In this document: positions 10,868-21,849 of the stretch, piece by piece
Layout: the number at the start of each line of letters is the position of its first letter
How positions within the stretch are numbered: position 1 is the stretch's first letter
Source: Sepiola atlantica
Lineage: Eukaryota; Mollusca; Cephalopoda; Sepiida; Sepiolidae
Assembly: GCA_963556195.1 (NCBI GenBank)
Contig: OY744517.1
Span: forward strand, 79,656,714 to 79,720,713
DNA length: 64,000 nucleotides
Direction of reading: 5' to 3'
Made by a program: the position numbers and the translations under genes
Notes under the pieces: model-generated
The model's database searches: none
What the model was told of the DNA's origin: nothing
Seen by the model: the letters and a program-made list of their open reading frames with translations, nothing else

Positions 10868-12355
10868 CTCTAATGACACACAATTTGGGAATCACTGCTC
10901 TCAGGTAAAGCAAAGTCTGGGTGGGTTGCCAAAGAGCATCATTACGATCAGCTCAGTTATGGGGAATTTCTTTCCTTGTGATCAGTTGCAATTCGTTAGT
11001 TGAGGTTTTCTGGGTGTTACTTCAGAGAATTTAGATACAGGGAATTTTAAACTTTAATACTTCAAAGCATTTTTGTTTATCAATCTGTTCGAATTCTTCT
11101 TTTTCGTTTAACGTTAGATGTGAAACTATCATTTATGTTGGTTACGAAGTACCATTGCTTTGAGGTTATCTTTTACTGAGTCATTTCAAGTCTTTCTCGG
11201 CCTGCCTTTTCCTCACTTACCCTCAATTTGGATTTGTGTACATCTATTTATTAAACCAGAGCTTCGCTATAGGTGGTTGCAATGCAGAGTTGACTCCATA
11301 AAGTCACAGAATACACAAAAAAAAAAAATGAATGCTCAACTGAATGCATACGGGGATGAGGGAAGAAGAGGAAAAAATTATAATCAGTCTTTTTTCTCTC
11401 TGGTCATCAACGGAAGGGTACATTTCCTTCATGCTCTCTCAGTGTAGCTTTAACTCGAACACAGAAAATAGATTTTAAAGATAAAAAAAAAAAAAAATAA
11501 ATAAAGATCTATTCTGTAGAAAATGTGTGTTATGAACCGTTCTGTGGGCAACGTTTGCTACCTAGCACGAGGATTGAACTTGCTACTTTCAGATAATAAA
11601 AAATAATGCTTTTTTTAGATTAACCTGTATCACCTGTAGGTAGAAATGGATTCAGCTTCTTTTTCTTTGAAGTATGTGGTCATATGACACTTTTCCACTT
11701 CTTTACGCAGTCCTTTGCAATATCATTTAACTCTGTGAGATCTTTCAAGCTGACCTGATTGGATAGCAGAGGGCAGAAAAAGCAGTGCTGCATCATATGG
11801 TTCCCCTATGGTTTGGTCCGCTTTGTAGCATCATCTGGCCATAGCAACTTTTGATATCCCTATTCCCTTTCTCGGACAGTTAAGTGTACACCGGAACAAC
11901 TTGGCTTCTGAGTCAGGAGGCTGGGTCTCAGAAGGGGACATTCACATGTCCATAGCGAAGGAATGAGCCATTCTCTATTCCTCTAGTCCACAGCTGCATT
12001 GTGGTTTCTTCCTGAGATGTTAGAGCTGGACATGGCTGAGGAAGCTTTCTCCTTTCTCGTTGAGCCATTATTTCACGTCTCTGAAGGAGATGGTGTTCAT
12101 CACTGGTAGCCTAGATTTAGCTACTGTGGTGCAATATAAGCTCATAGTATTTTTCCCTCAGGGTAGTTAACTTTTATTTCAATGCTTAAAATACTTTCAG
12201 TCGACTGGAGAATACTTATCAAGCCAAATTTGACAAGTTTATTTTCGTAGTATGATTCTTTTATACATACTTTTGGCTGTGTAAAAGAATGTTGACTTTT
12301 TAAAGTAATTTTTGTTTTTACTTCTATTTTTTAAAAACAAACACTTTAATTAATG
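10868..12355. other. No gene recognised
   Basis: Mixed sequence with short open frames (for example 11160-11447) that lack any recognisable motif. 11640-12150 is less AT-rich and might be a decayed transposon, but I could not identify a domain on either strand. Confidence 0.5.
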
Positions 12356-12367
12356 ACCCAATGAGGG

Positions 12368-12399
<32 letters not shown>

Positions 12400-12445
12400 T
12401 CTCTTTCTCTCTCTCTATCTACCTATCTATATCTATCTATCTATA
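12368..12445. repeat. (CT)n and (TATC)n microsatellites
   Basis: A (CT)n run at about 12368-12415 followed by TATC/CTAT tetranucleotides up to about 12445. Confidence 0.9.
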
Positions 12446-12464
12446 ATAATATTTTTATAAATAA

Positions 12465-12640
12465 ATATTAATAATTTATTACCTACAGACATCGATGTTT
12501 CATGCTTACGCAATCTTCAGTGCAGGAAGCTAATTCCCAACGGTCGGCGGGCGCGAACTCCGATCACAAATCGCCACTGATTCGCAGTCAAGAGACTTAC
12601 CCGTCGGCCACAACAAATTAGCTTGGAAGTTAGGAGGAAT
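12465..12640 (-). mobile_element. tRNA-derived SINE with hammerhead ribozyme
   Basis: On the minus strand a tRNA-like head (A box TGGCCGACGGGTAAGTC near 12611-12595; anticodon-arm-like CTTGACTGCGAATCAG; B box around GAGTTCGCGCC) is followed within about 40 nt by a hammerhead ribozyme fold (12526-12482), then AATAAATTATTA. The RNA polymerase III boxes point to a tRNA-derived SINE. The module after the head contains the ribozyme described separately. Confidence 0.7.
12482..12526 (-). ncRNA. Type I hammerhead ribozyme (SINE-borne)
   Basis: Read on the minus strand in order: stem I strand CCTGCA; catalytic box CTGAAGA (N7 = A is tolerated); stem II TGC/GCA with loop GTAA and a T-T mismatch at its base; GAA; stem III ACAT/ATGT with loop CG; cleavage base C of GTC; stem I return TGTAGG, which pairs with CCTGCA using one G-U. 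All conserved core positions are present. Stem III is only 4 bp, so activity as a dimer is possible, as in known retrozymes. The fold was derived by eye. Confidence 0.75.
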
Positions 12641-12779
12641 TTAACTTTGTAAATGCCAAGTCGGCGGGTATTTACAGCAAGCAGCGAAAAATGATCAACA
12701 ACAAATCGTGTTGGATCTCGCAATGAAGCTAGTAGTACTGCTTGTTATTAAATTCACTCAGAGTGCCCAGCCTTAGTAA

Positions 12780-12960
12780 AGGGGGCTATATAATAATATT
12801 TTATAAATAAATAGTAATAATTTATTACCTACAGACATCGATGTTTCATGCTTACGCAATCTTCAGTGCAGGAAGCTAATTCCCAACGGTCGGAAGCTTG
12901 GAAGTTAGGAAGAATTTAACTTTGTAAATGCCAAGTCGGCAGGTATTCACAGCAAGCATC
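12780..12960 (-). repeat. Truncated duplicate of the hammerhead SINE
   Basis: Repeats the sequence at 12430-12735, with TTTATAAATAAATA...TAATTTATTACC, the whole hammerhead and TTCCCAACGGTCGG. It then jumps directly to AAGCTTGGAAGTTAGGA, so about 75 bp with the tRNA-like head are deleted. The ribozyme is base-for-base the same as in the first copy. Confidence 0.8.
12828..12872 (-). ncRNA. Type I hammerhead ribozyme, duplicate copy
   Basis: Identical to 12482-12526 over its 45 nt: stem I CCTGCA/TGTAGG, box CTGAAGA, short stem II, GAA, stem III ACAT/ATGT and cleavage base C. The tRNA-like promoter that would normally precede it has been deleted here. Confidence 0.7.
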
Positions 12961-13304
12961 TATGTATCTATCTATCTTTATATATACATATCTCTCTCTC
13001 AGTTTATTTTCAAGCCTCAAACGCTCATAGGATCTTCGGTTTATATAGTGCCAATCACAACAGTGTAACAATACCCATGAACCTCGTCTGATTTACAGTG
13101 TTTTTCTTCAGACTTTTGTTTATGTTTTTACTACATTTCAGCCGATGGGCCCTCTGGCCTTCTTCAGATGCAGTGTTCATTCCTATATTTTAATATGATT
13201 GTGGTTGATATGTTAAAAGTCTGTCGTCGGTTTTACTCCCATCTAGACTGGTACCCATTTATACACGAAAAGTATAATCAGGCTCAACGTTGTTGATAGA
13301 ATAG

Positions 13305-13335
13305 GTGGTGGTGGTGGTGGTGGTGGTGGTGGTGG

Positions 13336-13409
<74 letters not shown>

Positions 13410-13410
13410 G
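13305..13410. repeat. (GGT)n then (GAT)n microsatellite
   Basis: About 32 bp of GGT repeats grading into about 70 bp of GAT repeats. The upstream stretch 12961-13300 contains TATC repeats and no recognised gene. Confidence 0.95.
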
Positions 13411-14342
13411 GAAAACTTGACCTCCACCCCCATCCCCAAAACTAATGTTGGTACCACAGAAACTGGCTATGGAGGGTCTAAATGAATGGAAAAATCAAGG
13501 AGAGACAACACCATTCAGATTCGAGGGACAACACCTAATCACTGTCCGGGAGAAATCGCTGATAATGACTCTTGTGAGAAATATAATAATAGGTAACATA
13601 TTTCCGGGTGTTGGGCTTAGAGAAAAATCATTAAAGATATAATCATGTTTACAATTTTGTTTAAATAGGATTTTTTAGAAATTTGTTTTAGCTTTTCCTG
13701 ATTTTATTTTGATTTCAATAAATATCCTGCTAGAATTCATATCTGTGGCGACTTGAATGTCTTATCGCCTTTATCCCCTCCGCCTACCGCCCCCCCCCCC
13801 ATGCTAGCTCGGTGGGTGCGAAAATGGAAAAGAAAAGGAAAATTTGTCTTTTTTCATATATATATGTATATAGGTGTAAAATCACAAAAAATAAAAGCTA
13901 TAAAATACCAGTAATAAATAGTAATAACTGACATTTATGACAGAAATTTAGACTTGGTGTAAAGGCAAGCAAAACAGGAAAGAAGAAATGCCGGTCAAAA
14001 ATAATAACTGAAAATAATTTGTGAAAGACATTCACACAAATTACAAGAAATTTGAATCCTTTTTAAGTGTTCTTAGTCAGATATTCAAATATTTATTGTA
14101 AGCATTGATCGTTATGAGATGAAAGCCATTTTTTTTACTGGCAGCCATTAATACAACAGATGGCCATTATAACTACTTCTGACAATGGCATCTACGCAGG
14201 ATATTTGTCCATAATTTCGGTTTCCACAACATTTTACCACAATAGAAATCGGCAGCTAGTATTTGGCGTCAATCTAGTGAAGAATAGTTAATATGAAAAA
14301 AATAACATTTAGATACCTTCGATTATTTATTATATTATTATA
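13411..14342. other. No gene recognised
   Basis: AT-rich sequence with a C-run near 13790. The open frame at 13445-13642 has no recognisable domain. Confidence 0.5.
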
Positions 14343-14727
14343 CAGGGTGGGCCAAAATAAGGGTCCTATCTTTAAATTTGAATAACTTGAATTTGAATAA
14401 CTTCCACAAAATAAAAGTTAAACTCACCAAACTTTATGTGTGTGTAGACTGACCCTTCCGAGATTTTTTGAAATAAACAAAACAAATTTTAGCCGAAAAA
14501 CACTTCTTAAAACTTACAAAAACTAAAGTATTGGTTTTTACACTGTTTTGAGTTTTTTAAGCAAAAATAATGTTTTCTAAATGAGGGTACGTTCCTTAGG
14601 GCTAATACGGCTCATGCTTGCTTCGGAAGGGGTCCTTTACTTATTCTAAAAAAAAATCAAAAAAAAAATCAATAAATAAAAAAGTTATTAATTTTTAAAA
14701 ATAGGACCCTTATTTTTGCCCACCCTG
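14343..14727. mobile_element. Mariner-type MITE, complete
   Basis: A 385-bp element bounded by terminal inverted repeats starting CAGGGTGGGCCAAAATAAGG and mirrored at the far end with one mismatch in the first 27 bases. TA dinucleotides flank it at 14341-14342 and 14728-14729, the target duplication of Tc1/mariner elements. It has no transposase. A second copy surrounds the LTR retrotransposon at 28614-35433. Confidence 0.9.
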
Positions 14728-15430
14728 TACTAGCAGGGTTACCCGGTGTTGCCCGGGTTAGAGTGTGTGATAGCATCATATGCGATATCATATGAAGGAG
14801 AGTTTACTTTAACAGCAACCTTGCCCACTGAGCTATTCAGATATAGGTTAATACTCTTAACCTAACGCTTATAAATAGATTACCTTCATTGTGTAACATG
14901 TTAGAAAAGCGTCATTAGCTTCTTTAAGGGACAGCTAGAGACGCAGAACTGCTTCCATTATGTTCACATTGGAAATTGTACATGTGAATACACTTACATT
15001 TAAGGTACACTCCATAGTGTGTCTTCGTTTTTAGGACCAGAAATGCACACAGACAGAGAAGTGTTCTTCTTTATTACATATATAGAGAGAGATCTAGATA
15101 TAAAGAGAGCGATAAAGAGAGCAATAAAGATAGAGACAGAAAAAGAGAAAGAAAGAGGCAGACAGACAGACAGACAGACAGACGTAGAGGCGTAATGTAC
15201 TAAATATAGCAAAATTCTTCACTTACATTTTATTAAATTTAAAAAAAATTTATTTTTAATTCTTTGGTTTCAGTTAATTTTATATAAAAATATTTGGGAA
15301 GAGGGCAGAATCGAAACCGCTCATTCGATGTTTTCAGTCTGATACTTTCCTAACTAAACAATTCAGACATTTGTTTAGTCGACTTTTAAAATAACACCCA
15401 TAAAAAATCAGTTATAGGTATTTAAAGTTT
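14728..15430. other. No gene recognised; (CAGA)n run
   Basis: Contains GTTACCCGGTGTTGCCCGGG-type sequence just after the MITE, seen beside LINE tails in other invertebrates (general knowledge), and a (CAGA)n run at about 15160-15183. No coding sequence recognised. Confidence 0.4.
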
Positions 15431-15431
15431 T

Positions 15432-15835
15432 AAGGGGGTTCTGTCCCCCATGGCTCACTTAGAGGTGGGTGCACATAGATATTCGGCACATAGAGGGTAA
15501 AGATTTGGGATCACTTACATTGTTTTTCATGGAGAGTTTTATAAATGTGATATAAATTTCATCAAAATGGATATATTTGAAGTTTTAAAGGAAGTTCGGG
15601 TCCCCATAGCTCCCTTAGGTTAGGAGGGCACTTAGAGATTTGGGACCACTTTCATTTTCTTCCCCAGAAAATTTTATACATATGATTTAAATTTCATAAA
15701 AATCGGATATATTTGGAGTTTAAGGGTGTTATCCCCCATAGCTTCTTATGGGGTGCATGTAGAGATTCAGGAAGACGTCCATTATCTTCCTTGGTAAATT
15801 TTATATAAAAATATACTTTTAGATTTTATGTAGAT
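15432..15835. repeat. Three diverged tandem units of ~125-145 bp
   Basis: Units starting near 15432, 15580 and 15710 share the order: TTTTAA.GG, a CCCCCATAGCTC-like block, a short G-rich part (TAGAGATT), then TTTTATA...TATAAATTTCAT and GGATATATTTG.AGTTT. Strongly diverged, hence old. No protein was recognised. Confidence 0.6.
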
Positions 15836-16257
15836 TCCCTTACCTTTCTTTCTATAGGGAACACACAGACATCAAAAAAAGTAAGAAAATGCCTTATATC
15901 CATCTGCTAACATTGAAGTAGAAGGTCGGTTTTTGATTGGGGAAAATCTATCTCTCCACAAGAATGGGCACTTCGGATTGGGACAAAAATAACAATTGCT
16001 GCAATCTAGAAGGATTTTTCCTTCTATGCATGGGTTCGTAAATAACCAGTGATAGTATCGTGTTCATTGAAGCTCTGTGGACCTTTAACAGTCTCAAATA
16101 AAGAAACAGAAAATATCAGTATTTTTGTTAGTATATCCTAGTTTAGTGACATATTTTTAGACAGATAGAGTGGAGGTTAAAATAAGGAAATGATTAAAAT
16201 AATTAGAAGATAAAAAATCGATAATAGAGAATATACAAATATATATATATATATATT

Positions 16258-16545
16258 CCATGATAAATACCAAGGGTATTACTACATATCAACCAAACCA
16301 TTTCATTAGCACATCACTACAGTATAAATCTCTATGCATGAGTGGATGAAGTGTGTGAGGTGCGCTGAAGAAAAATTCCTACCAGTAAAATACATAGCCC
16401 TGTTGTGCTCGCATACCCTTAATGACAATAAAAGTGTAAAAATTTGGGAATTTCCTTGCTTTTGTACATTTAGTGTATATGAATTTTCATCTTAACCCTA
16501 TTAAGGGTATATGATTTCAGTATACTGGCATTTATCATGGAATGT
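16258..16545. mobile_element. Possible MITE with ~18-bp terminal inverted repeats
   Basis: ATTCCATGATAAATACCA at the left is mirrored by TGGCATTTATCATGGAAT at the right (one mismatch), about 290 bp apart. There is no coding sequence. Target duplications are unclear. Confidence 0.5.
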
Positions 16546-16559
16546 TACTACTTTTGTAA

Positions 16560-16880
16560 AGGCTATGCCTCAATACAATGGTCATTTTTAAGTTTTATTG
16601 GAATTTTCTGGAAAACTAAGGTATATGGTAAACTGAAATTAAAATGCCATCAACTAGACCCTAGAACCTCTATCTCTGCCAAAAATCAGCTGAATCCATC
16701 AAATAGTTGATGAGATACAGGGTGGCACATACGTACATACGTACGTACGTACACACAGACAACATGATTTCATGATTGAACTTTCTGGATCTCTGGGTTG
16801 CCTTGACTAATGATGCTGAAATTCTACACACTTATAGAACCTATCAAATAAAAATTTTGTGCAAAGTTTTAACTAATTTG
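16560..16880. repeat. Probable LINE 3'-tail-like repeat with TACG run
   Basis: Sequence of the type AAAATCAGCTGAATCCATCA...GATGAGATACAGGG followed by (TACG)n at about 16731-16750 resembles the 3' ends of invertebrate LINEs (general knowledge, not checked). Confidence 0.35.
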
Positions 16881-16982
16881 GTTTATTGGTTTTTGAGTTA
16901 TGATTGATCAAAGAAATGAGATTTCCAGCATAGGCCATTTTTGAAGTGTCTATTAAGGGATAGAGCGCTCTCGCGCCTCCCT

Positions 16983-16984
<2 letters not shown>

Positions 16985-17051
<67 letters not shown>
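16985..17051. repeat. (TA)n microsatellite
   Basis: About 67 bp of TA. From 17060 to 18040 I see AT-rich sequence, another (TA)n at 17620-17642 and a (TTC)n run at about 17917-17956, but no gene other than the Naiad flank. Confidence 0.95.
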
Positions 17052-17054
<3 letters not shown>

Positions 17055-18044
17055 TCGGAAGTTTCTCAACCATTAAAACTATATAAAAAAAATTATATAA
17101 AAAAAAAATAAAAATAAAAATAAACTTATAGTCTCAAGTCTTCCAGTGGAAAATCACTCATGTAAGTCAATTTATTTTTTACAGTTATTATATTAGTTAG
17201 TTTCTAACACTATTTTAAGGGATCATCAGTTGTTTACCATGAAAAACTGTTTCGGGAATTTAAAAACAAGACAGTATTTAATTTCATGGCTTCCCAGCAG
17301 AGTTGATCAGACCCCACTTCCCTTAAAAGACAAAAACATAAACGTTCCTTATACTAAATCTACGTTTTGTTCCATATAAATGTTTTGCTAACTTATATTA
17401 GTTATTTAAGACACAAAAAAAAAAAAATTCTTTATTTGTGCTGTTCGTCTGTCTAATAAAATTTATTTACTTACAAAAATGTTGCTGCATTTTAAAGTGT
17501 TTGGACGAATCCATGACACTATTATTTAAGTGATTAATGTATTATTTTTAGTTTTATATTATAAATATAAAAAACATCAACACATCAAAAAATAAAAGAT
17601 AAATAAATAAATATGTATATACATATATATATATATATATATACATACACACATACATATATATACCTTTAGTTCCTCCTTTTCTCCCTCGTCCTACTTT
17701 GTTGTCCATCTCCCCGTTGTTGTCAACCTCAAATAAATATTAATCTTCCTTGTTCACTTTAGTTTTTCTAATCTGCGTTCACAACTGTCGACTTTTTTCT
17801 TTTCTCATTGTTTCAAATCTGCGTCTATAAGTTAACCGTTAATTTGTTCTCATTTCTTTCTTTTTCTTCTTCTTCTTTGCCAACTCCCGGTGTTTAAAAT
17901 CGGCGTTCATAACTGTCGGTTTTCTTCTTCTTCTTCTTCTTCTTCTTCTTCTTCTTTTTTAACATTTCTTTCTTTCTTTCTACTGTATTTTTATTGTTTT
18001 TCTTATTATAATTAGCAGATGTGTTATATATACGTTTATACATA

Positions 18045-18590
18045 TTATACATTATTGCTATTTATATATACTATGATTTGTTCTATCAGTTTATTTTGAT
18101 TAATTTGATAAGATTTAAAAGCATCAGGATGGCGAGTAATTGCCTTATTTAATTGTCCAAATATTTTATTTTGATCGCCACCTTGGTTAATCATTCTTAT
18201 TATTAGATCAGAAATTGGGGGCATGAAATCTACTAATTTTAAGGTAACACGAGCAATTCTCAGAAATTCAGACATAATACTCCCGTAAAATATATACACA
18301 GGGCTAGTACTATTTTTATATGGCATTCGCACGATACGAAAAGGGAATAAATTTCTTTTATCAAACAGTTTATAGATAAATATTTTATCTTCAATTTTTA
18401 TATCCAAATCAAGAAAAGTAGCTTGTGTTCCCTTATGTTCACAGTTTAATTTTAACTCTTTAGGATATATTAAATGTTTAGTATTTGCAAACTCTTCGCT
18501 ATCATTAATGCAAACAAGGTCGTCAATATATCGCCTACATCCATGATAACTATACGCTCTAGATATATCATTTTTTATTAATGATGACAT
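18045..18590 (-). pseudogene. Naiad reverse transcriptase C-terminal part (motif C and thumb)
   Basis: 181 codons, in frame with the upstream part across the TGA at 18627. It opens near SYHGCRRYIDDLVCIND, motif C with the two catalytic aspartates intact. Then come motif D/E-like segments (LDLDIKIEDKIFIYKLFDKR) and a region FRIARVTLKL...SDLIIRMINQGG typical of the Penelope thumb. It ends at a TAA. There is no nuclease after it, confirming the permuted order. Confidence 0.88.
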
Positions 18591-18626
18591 ATATATATAT
18601 TCCAGTCTATGTAAATATAGATCTGC

Positions 18627-20300
18627 TCAAAATGGAGACGGATCCAAACCCATTGGAATACCTATTGTTTGGAGCAATAATTTATTCCCTATTTGAAAGT
18701 AACTCTCTTTTATAAGGTGACTTATAAGCATTATCAGACCAGTTTTAGATACACTCGTCTTACCATTTTTATTTTTACACCAAAAGGCTTTAGATTTTGC
18801 AAAGTCTATGTATTTACCTTTTCCTCCTGCAAAAGCTAAATCTACAGTATTACCTAATTCTTTAATAAGTTCTTTATGGGGTATTTTTGTATATAATGTA
18901 CTAAAATCGTATGTCGAGATTGATTTAGCCTGTTTACGAGAATTAATACGATCTAATTTTTCTTTTACTAGATCGGAATTATTTACCACCCAAAATAGGT
19001 TTATATTACTATAGAATTTACTTTTTTTATGGAAATTATTTATTTGGTTTATAATTAATTTAAAGATTTTAGACACAGCCTTACTTAAAGGTTTAGTGAT
19101 GCACATTTTTGAGGCAACAATGAAACGAGCGCCAACTGGTGTTTCATGCATTTTAGGTATCCAATACATAGATGGAAGTTTTTTGTATTTTTCTTCTAAT
19201 TTTAATCCTAATTTTTCACAAATAACAGTATTGTTTATAATAATGTTATCGCTTTTATTATTACTTAATTTATAAGTATCTGAAACTTCACCTATTATTC
19301 CTACTTCTAGCAATAAGCGTTGTATATAATACTTTTTACAGATAAAAGCTATATTATTTGTCGCCTTATCAATAGGAACTATTACAAACCTATTTTGAAG
19401 CATTTCAAGCTCCGTAGTTATTTGTGGATTTCTAAGGAGGGGATTCGTTCTTTTAGGGTGTTTAAATTCTTTTAAACGTTCTACTTTTTTATTTACGAAT
19501 CTAAGTATATTATTTTTCCAGGCATCAAATGTAGAGTGTAATAGTTTATGTTTTTTAGCCATGGATGCAGTGAAATTATCTAACGCTTTATTTATTTCCT
19601 TAACACATTTCGCATAATTTAAACATTTAGGTTCTCTATAGTTTGGGCCTTTACTTAAGAGTTTTCTTAATTTAGAATTTTTAACTATCGCTAGATTACC
19701 GGTAATTATATGCCCTATGTCAGTATTACATAAAGGGGAGGATTCACATTCACATGATGGTATATACATTTCATCATTATCATTAATATTTAAATTCTCT
19801 ACAGTTTTTTTATAGTTAAAAACCTTATTCCGGATAGTTTGCCCTAGTTTATATGTTACTATTGGTTTCTGTTCCTCTTTTTTAAGTTCATTGGGCAGTG
19901 ACTGAATGATTTCTGGATTATTAAATATTTTAGGCAGATTTATATCATCAAATCCTTTATTTTCATATAGGACTACACAAACATTTCGAGGTTTATTTTT
20001 TATACCCTCAGCAGGTGGCTTGTATAATTTTGTATCGATTATATCCATGATATACTCATACCATTGAGGAAGTTTTTCTATCCTATATATCATATCCGGG
20101 TTTAATAATATCTTAGATGCTATGTCTTTTAATACCTTTTTCTTGGTTTTATTAAGAAGTTTTCTAATGTAATTAAAAGACTCGGAAATATTATTCATGA
20201 TAATCTCTTTAGTTTTCTTAAAAAATTCTTCGCATGAAACGGCAGATTCTCTATTGTTCCTATTTACATGTGTTCTATCTCTAGTACCGTAGCGAGGCAA
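18627..20300 (-). pseudogene. Naiad linker and reverse transcriptase (through motif B)
   Basis: 557 codons with no ATG of its own; the frame is continuous with the endonuclease upstream. Around residues 180-190 lies PSCECESSPLCNTDIGHIIT, the CxC linker. The reverse transcriptase follows: FVIVPIDKATNNIAFI, YWIPKMHETPVGARFI, motif A STYDFSTLYTKIPH with the catalytic Asp, and motif B IGIPMGLDPSPF. A TGA then falls where related proteins usually carry a large aromatic residue. Downstream the frame continues ADLYLHRLEYIY into the next part. Related to telomerase-like reverse transcriptases; would copy the element's RNA. Confidence 0.9.
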
Positions 20301-20336
20301 AGCTGGATAGAATCGCCCTACATTTTCTGATTCGTC

Positions 20337-20975
20337 TTATAAATTATCTTTTTTTATTTTTACATTTAGACCATATGGATAAATTACTCGCATTTTTTTA
20401 ATTATTTCATCTTCTTTATTTAGACGCATTTTAAGCGTATTATTATCTACCTTACCAGAACTATCATATCCATTATCTTTAAATTTTTCAATAATCTGTA
20501 TTGAAAAAGACGATTTTCCACAGGTTTTTTCTTTAAAGTGGTTTACTACATGGACACAGCCTTTATTACTAGTTCTATGCAAATTCATTCGTCTATTTAA
20601 AGGTAGTACTGTTTCGCCTACATATTGTAAATTACAATTTTTACAAGATAATAAGTAAACTAAATTTTGTGACCTACACGACAAATCTTCCCTCGAATGA
20701 TTTAGGACTTGATAGATTCTTTTAGTTACATTAGATTGATATTCTTTAGATGTTATTAGAATATCACAAGTTTTGCATAACGAAGCTCCACAGGGAGCAA
20801 TGTTAAAATTATTATCGGTCGGACAAGTCCCATTTGCCATTTCGAAAGAAGGAGCTCCTACTTCAGTGTCTCTAATGACAACGGCTTTACCCTGTCGAAA
20901 TCTGCCCGACCTCCTTGGGGGATTAGCCCTAGGGGAACTCACTAGTTCTGAGGGCTGCCCAGACTTAGCTTGCAA
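20337..20975 (-). pseudogene. Naiad N-terminal GIY-YIG endonuclease part
   Basis: 212 codons. Residues about 60-75 hold a Cys cluster (PCGASLCKTCDIL), the first part of the CCHH zinc motif of Penelope nucleases. Residues about 105-140 are the GIY-YIG fold (NLVYLLSCKNCNLQYVGETV, then LNRRMNLHR), followed by GCVHVVNHF with the His pair. The end, IYPYGLNVKIKKDNL, is the usual close of this domain. A TAA stop follows, and the same frame continues open (DESENVGRFYPALPRYGTRD) into the reverse transcriptase. The stop therefore looks like a single nonsense change. The nuclease would nick target DNA for primed reverse transcription. The ATG at 20975 is plausible but unproven. Confidence 0.85.
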
Positions 20976-20995
20976 TCTCGTTTTAGTAACAATAG

Positions 20996-21849
20996 TTATA
21001 TATATATATATATATGGAAATATATATGGAGATATATATTTTAAGAATAATTACCAGAACTGTTCAATGTTAAAGCTCAATGAATACTAACATTTAACAA
21101 CAGAGCATATATAAGTAAACAATGGTATGTTAAATTCCAATGATCAAGTCTTTATTCATATTTTTACTTGCCGAATTAAAGAAAATTCAATGTAACTCTT
21201 GACAATTGTTTCGCACAAAAACGAACAACCAGGAATAAACATATAATTACCAGGATCGTTCGTTCATGCAGTTGAAATAAATAAAATTAGTGCATTATTT
21301 ATATCAGTTCCAAGAATTCAAACACAACGAATATTTGGCGTACGATCGTTTCTAAGACGATTTGGAATATTTTATTTTGTATTATATTTTAGATCATTCC
21401 AAAAAGGTTCCTTCATCAGCATCATCATGACATCACATATAGAAGTTAAGCAAGAAAACATCAAATTTTCGTATTATTTTAAAAAGACTCATATTCAGTC
21501 AATATGGGAAGCAGTTTAAAATAAGGAAATATTAAAATAATTTGAAGATAAAAAAAATCTAGAATAGAGGACATATATAAAAGATTATAGTATTATAGCA
21601 ACTTAATTCAAGTAATAAAGGAATAATTGTAGTAATAATCTATAAGCAACGTAATAAACTGGATAACATTGTATTAATATTTAATTTGATACGAAAATAT
21701 CAATTATTGATTATAATCAGGCTGATAACAAAATAAATTAATTGAATTAAATAAAATTTAAAAAATAAAAATAAACATATATATTATTAATAAAGTTGAT
21801 GAATAATTACAAAAGTTTCGCAGAATACTATGAACATAGAATTAGAGAA
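20996..21849. other. TA tract and AT-rich stretch upstream of the Naiad
   Basis: A (TA)n tract at 20999-21015 and degenerate TA sequence border the Naiad 5' side. The rest is AT-rich without a recognised gene. 21510-21570 resembles 16165-16235 (TTAAAATAAGGAAAT.ATTAAAATAATT), a small dispersed repeat. Confidence 0.6.

Larger units (their letters stand above)
18045..20975 (-). mobile_element. Naiad-type Penelope-like element, permuted domain order
   Basis: On the minus strand one reading frame runs from an N-terminal GIY-YIG endonuclease through a linker with a CxC motif into a Penelope-type reverse transcriptase. It is broken by only two in-frame stops (TAA at 20337-20339 and TGA at 18627-18629). 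Classical Penelope elements carry the nuclease at the C-terminus. The N-terminal position together with the CEC motif (in PSCECESS) defines the Naiad clade of published work. The composite would be about 975 residues. The surroundings are TA-rich (20999-21015 and the 18.0-kb flank), fitting the known microsatellite preference. Nearly intact, so a fairly young insertion. Confidence 0.9.

Noticed and set aside
9153..10910. One large hAT element with ends AGTGGTTACCAAAC and GGGAATCACTGCTCT
   Set aside because: The ends resemble hAT termini, but no 8-bp target duplication is visible, and the interior consists of unrelated repeats without transposase.
13080..13185. Hammerhead-like box CTGAAGA...GAAAT on the minus strand
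   Set aside because: The sequence between the boxes does not make a clean stem II, and no cleavage triplet with a matching stem I follows. Possibly a related repeat, but not supported as a ribozyme.
20773..21090. Plus-strand open frame over the Naiad 5' end
   Set aside because: Shadow of the minus-strand endonuclease frame, and it ends in TA repeats.
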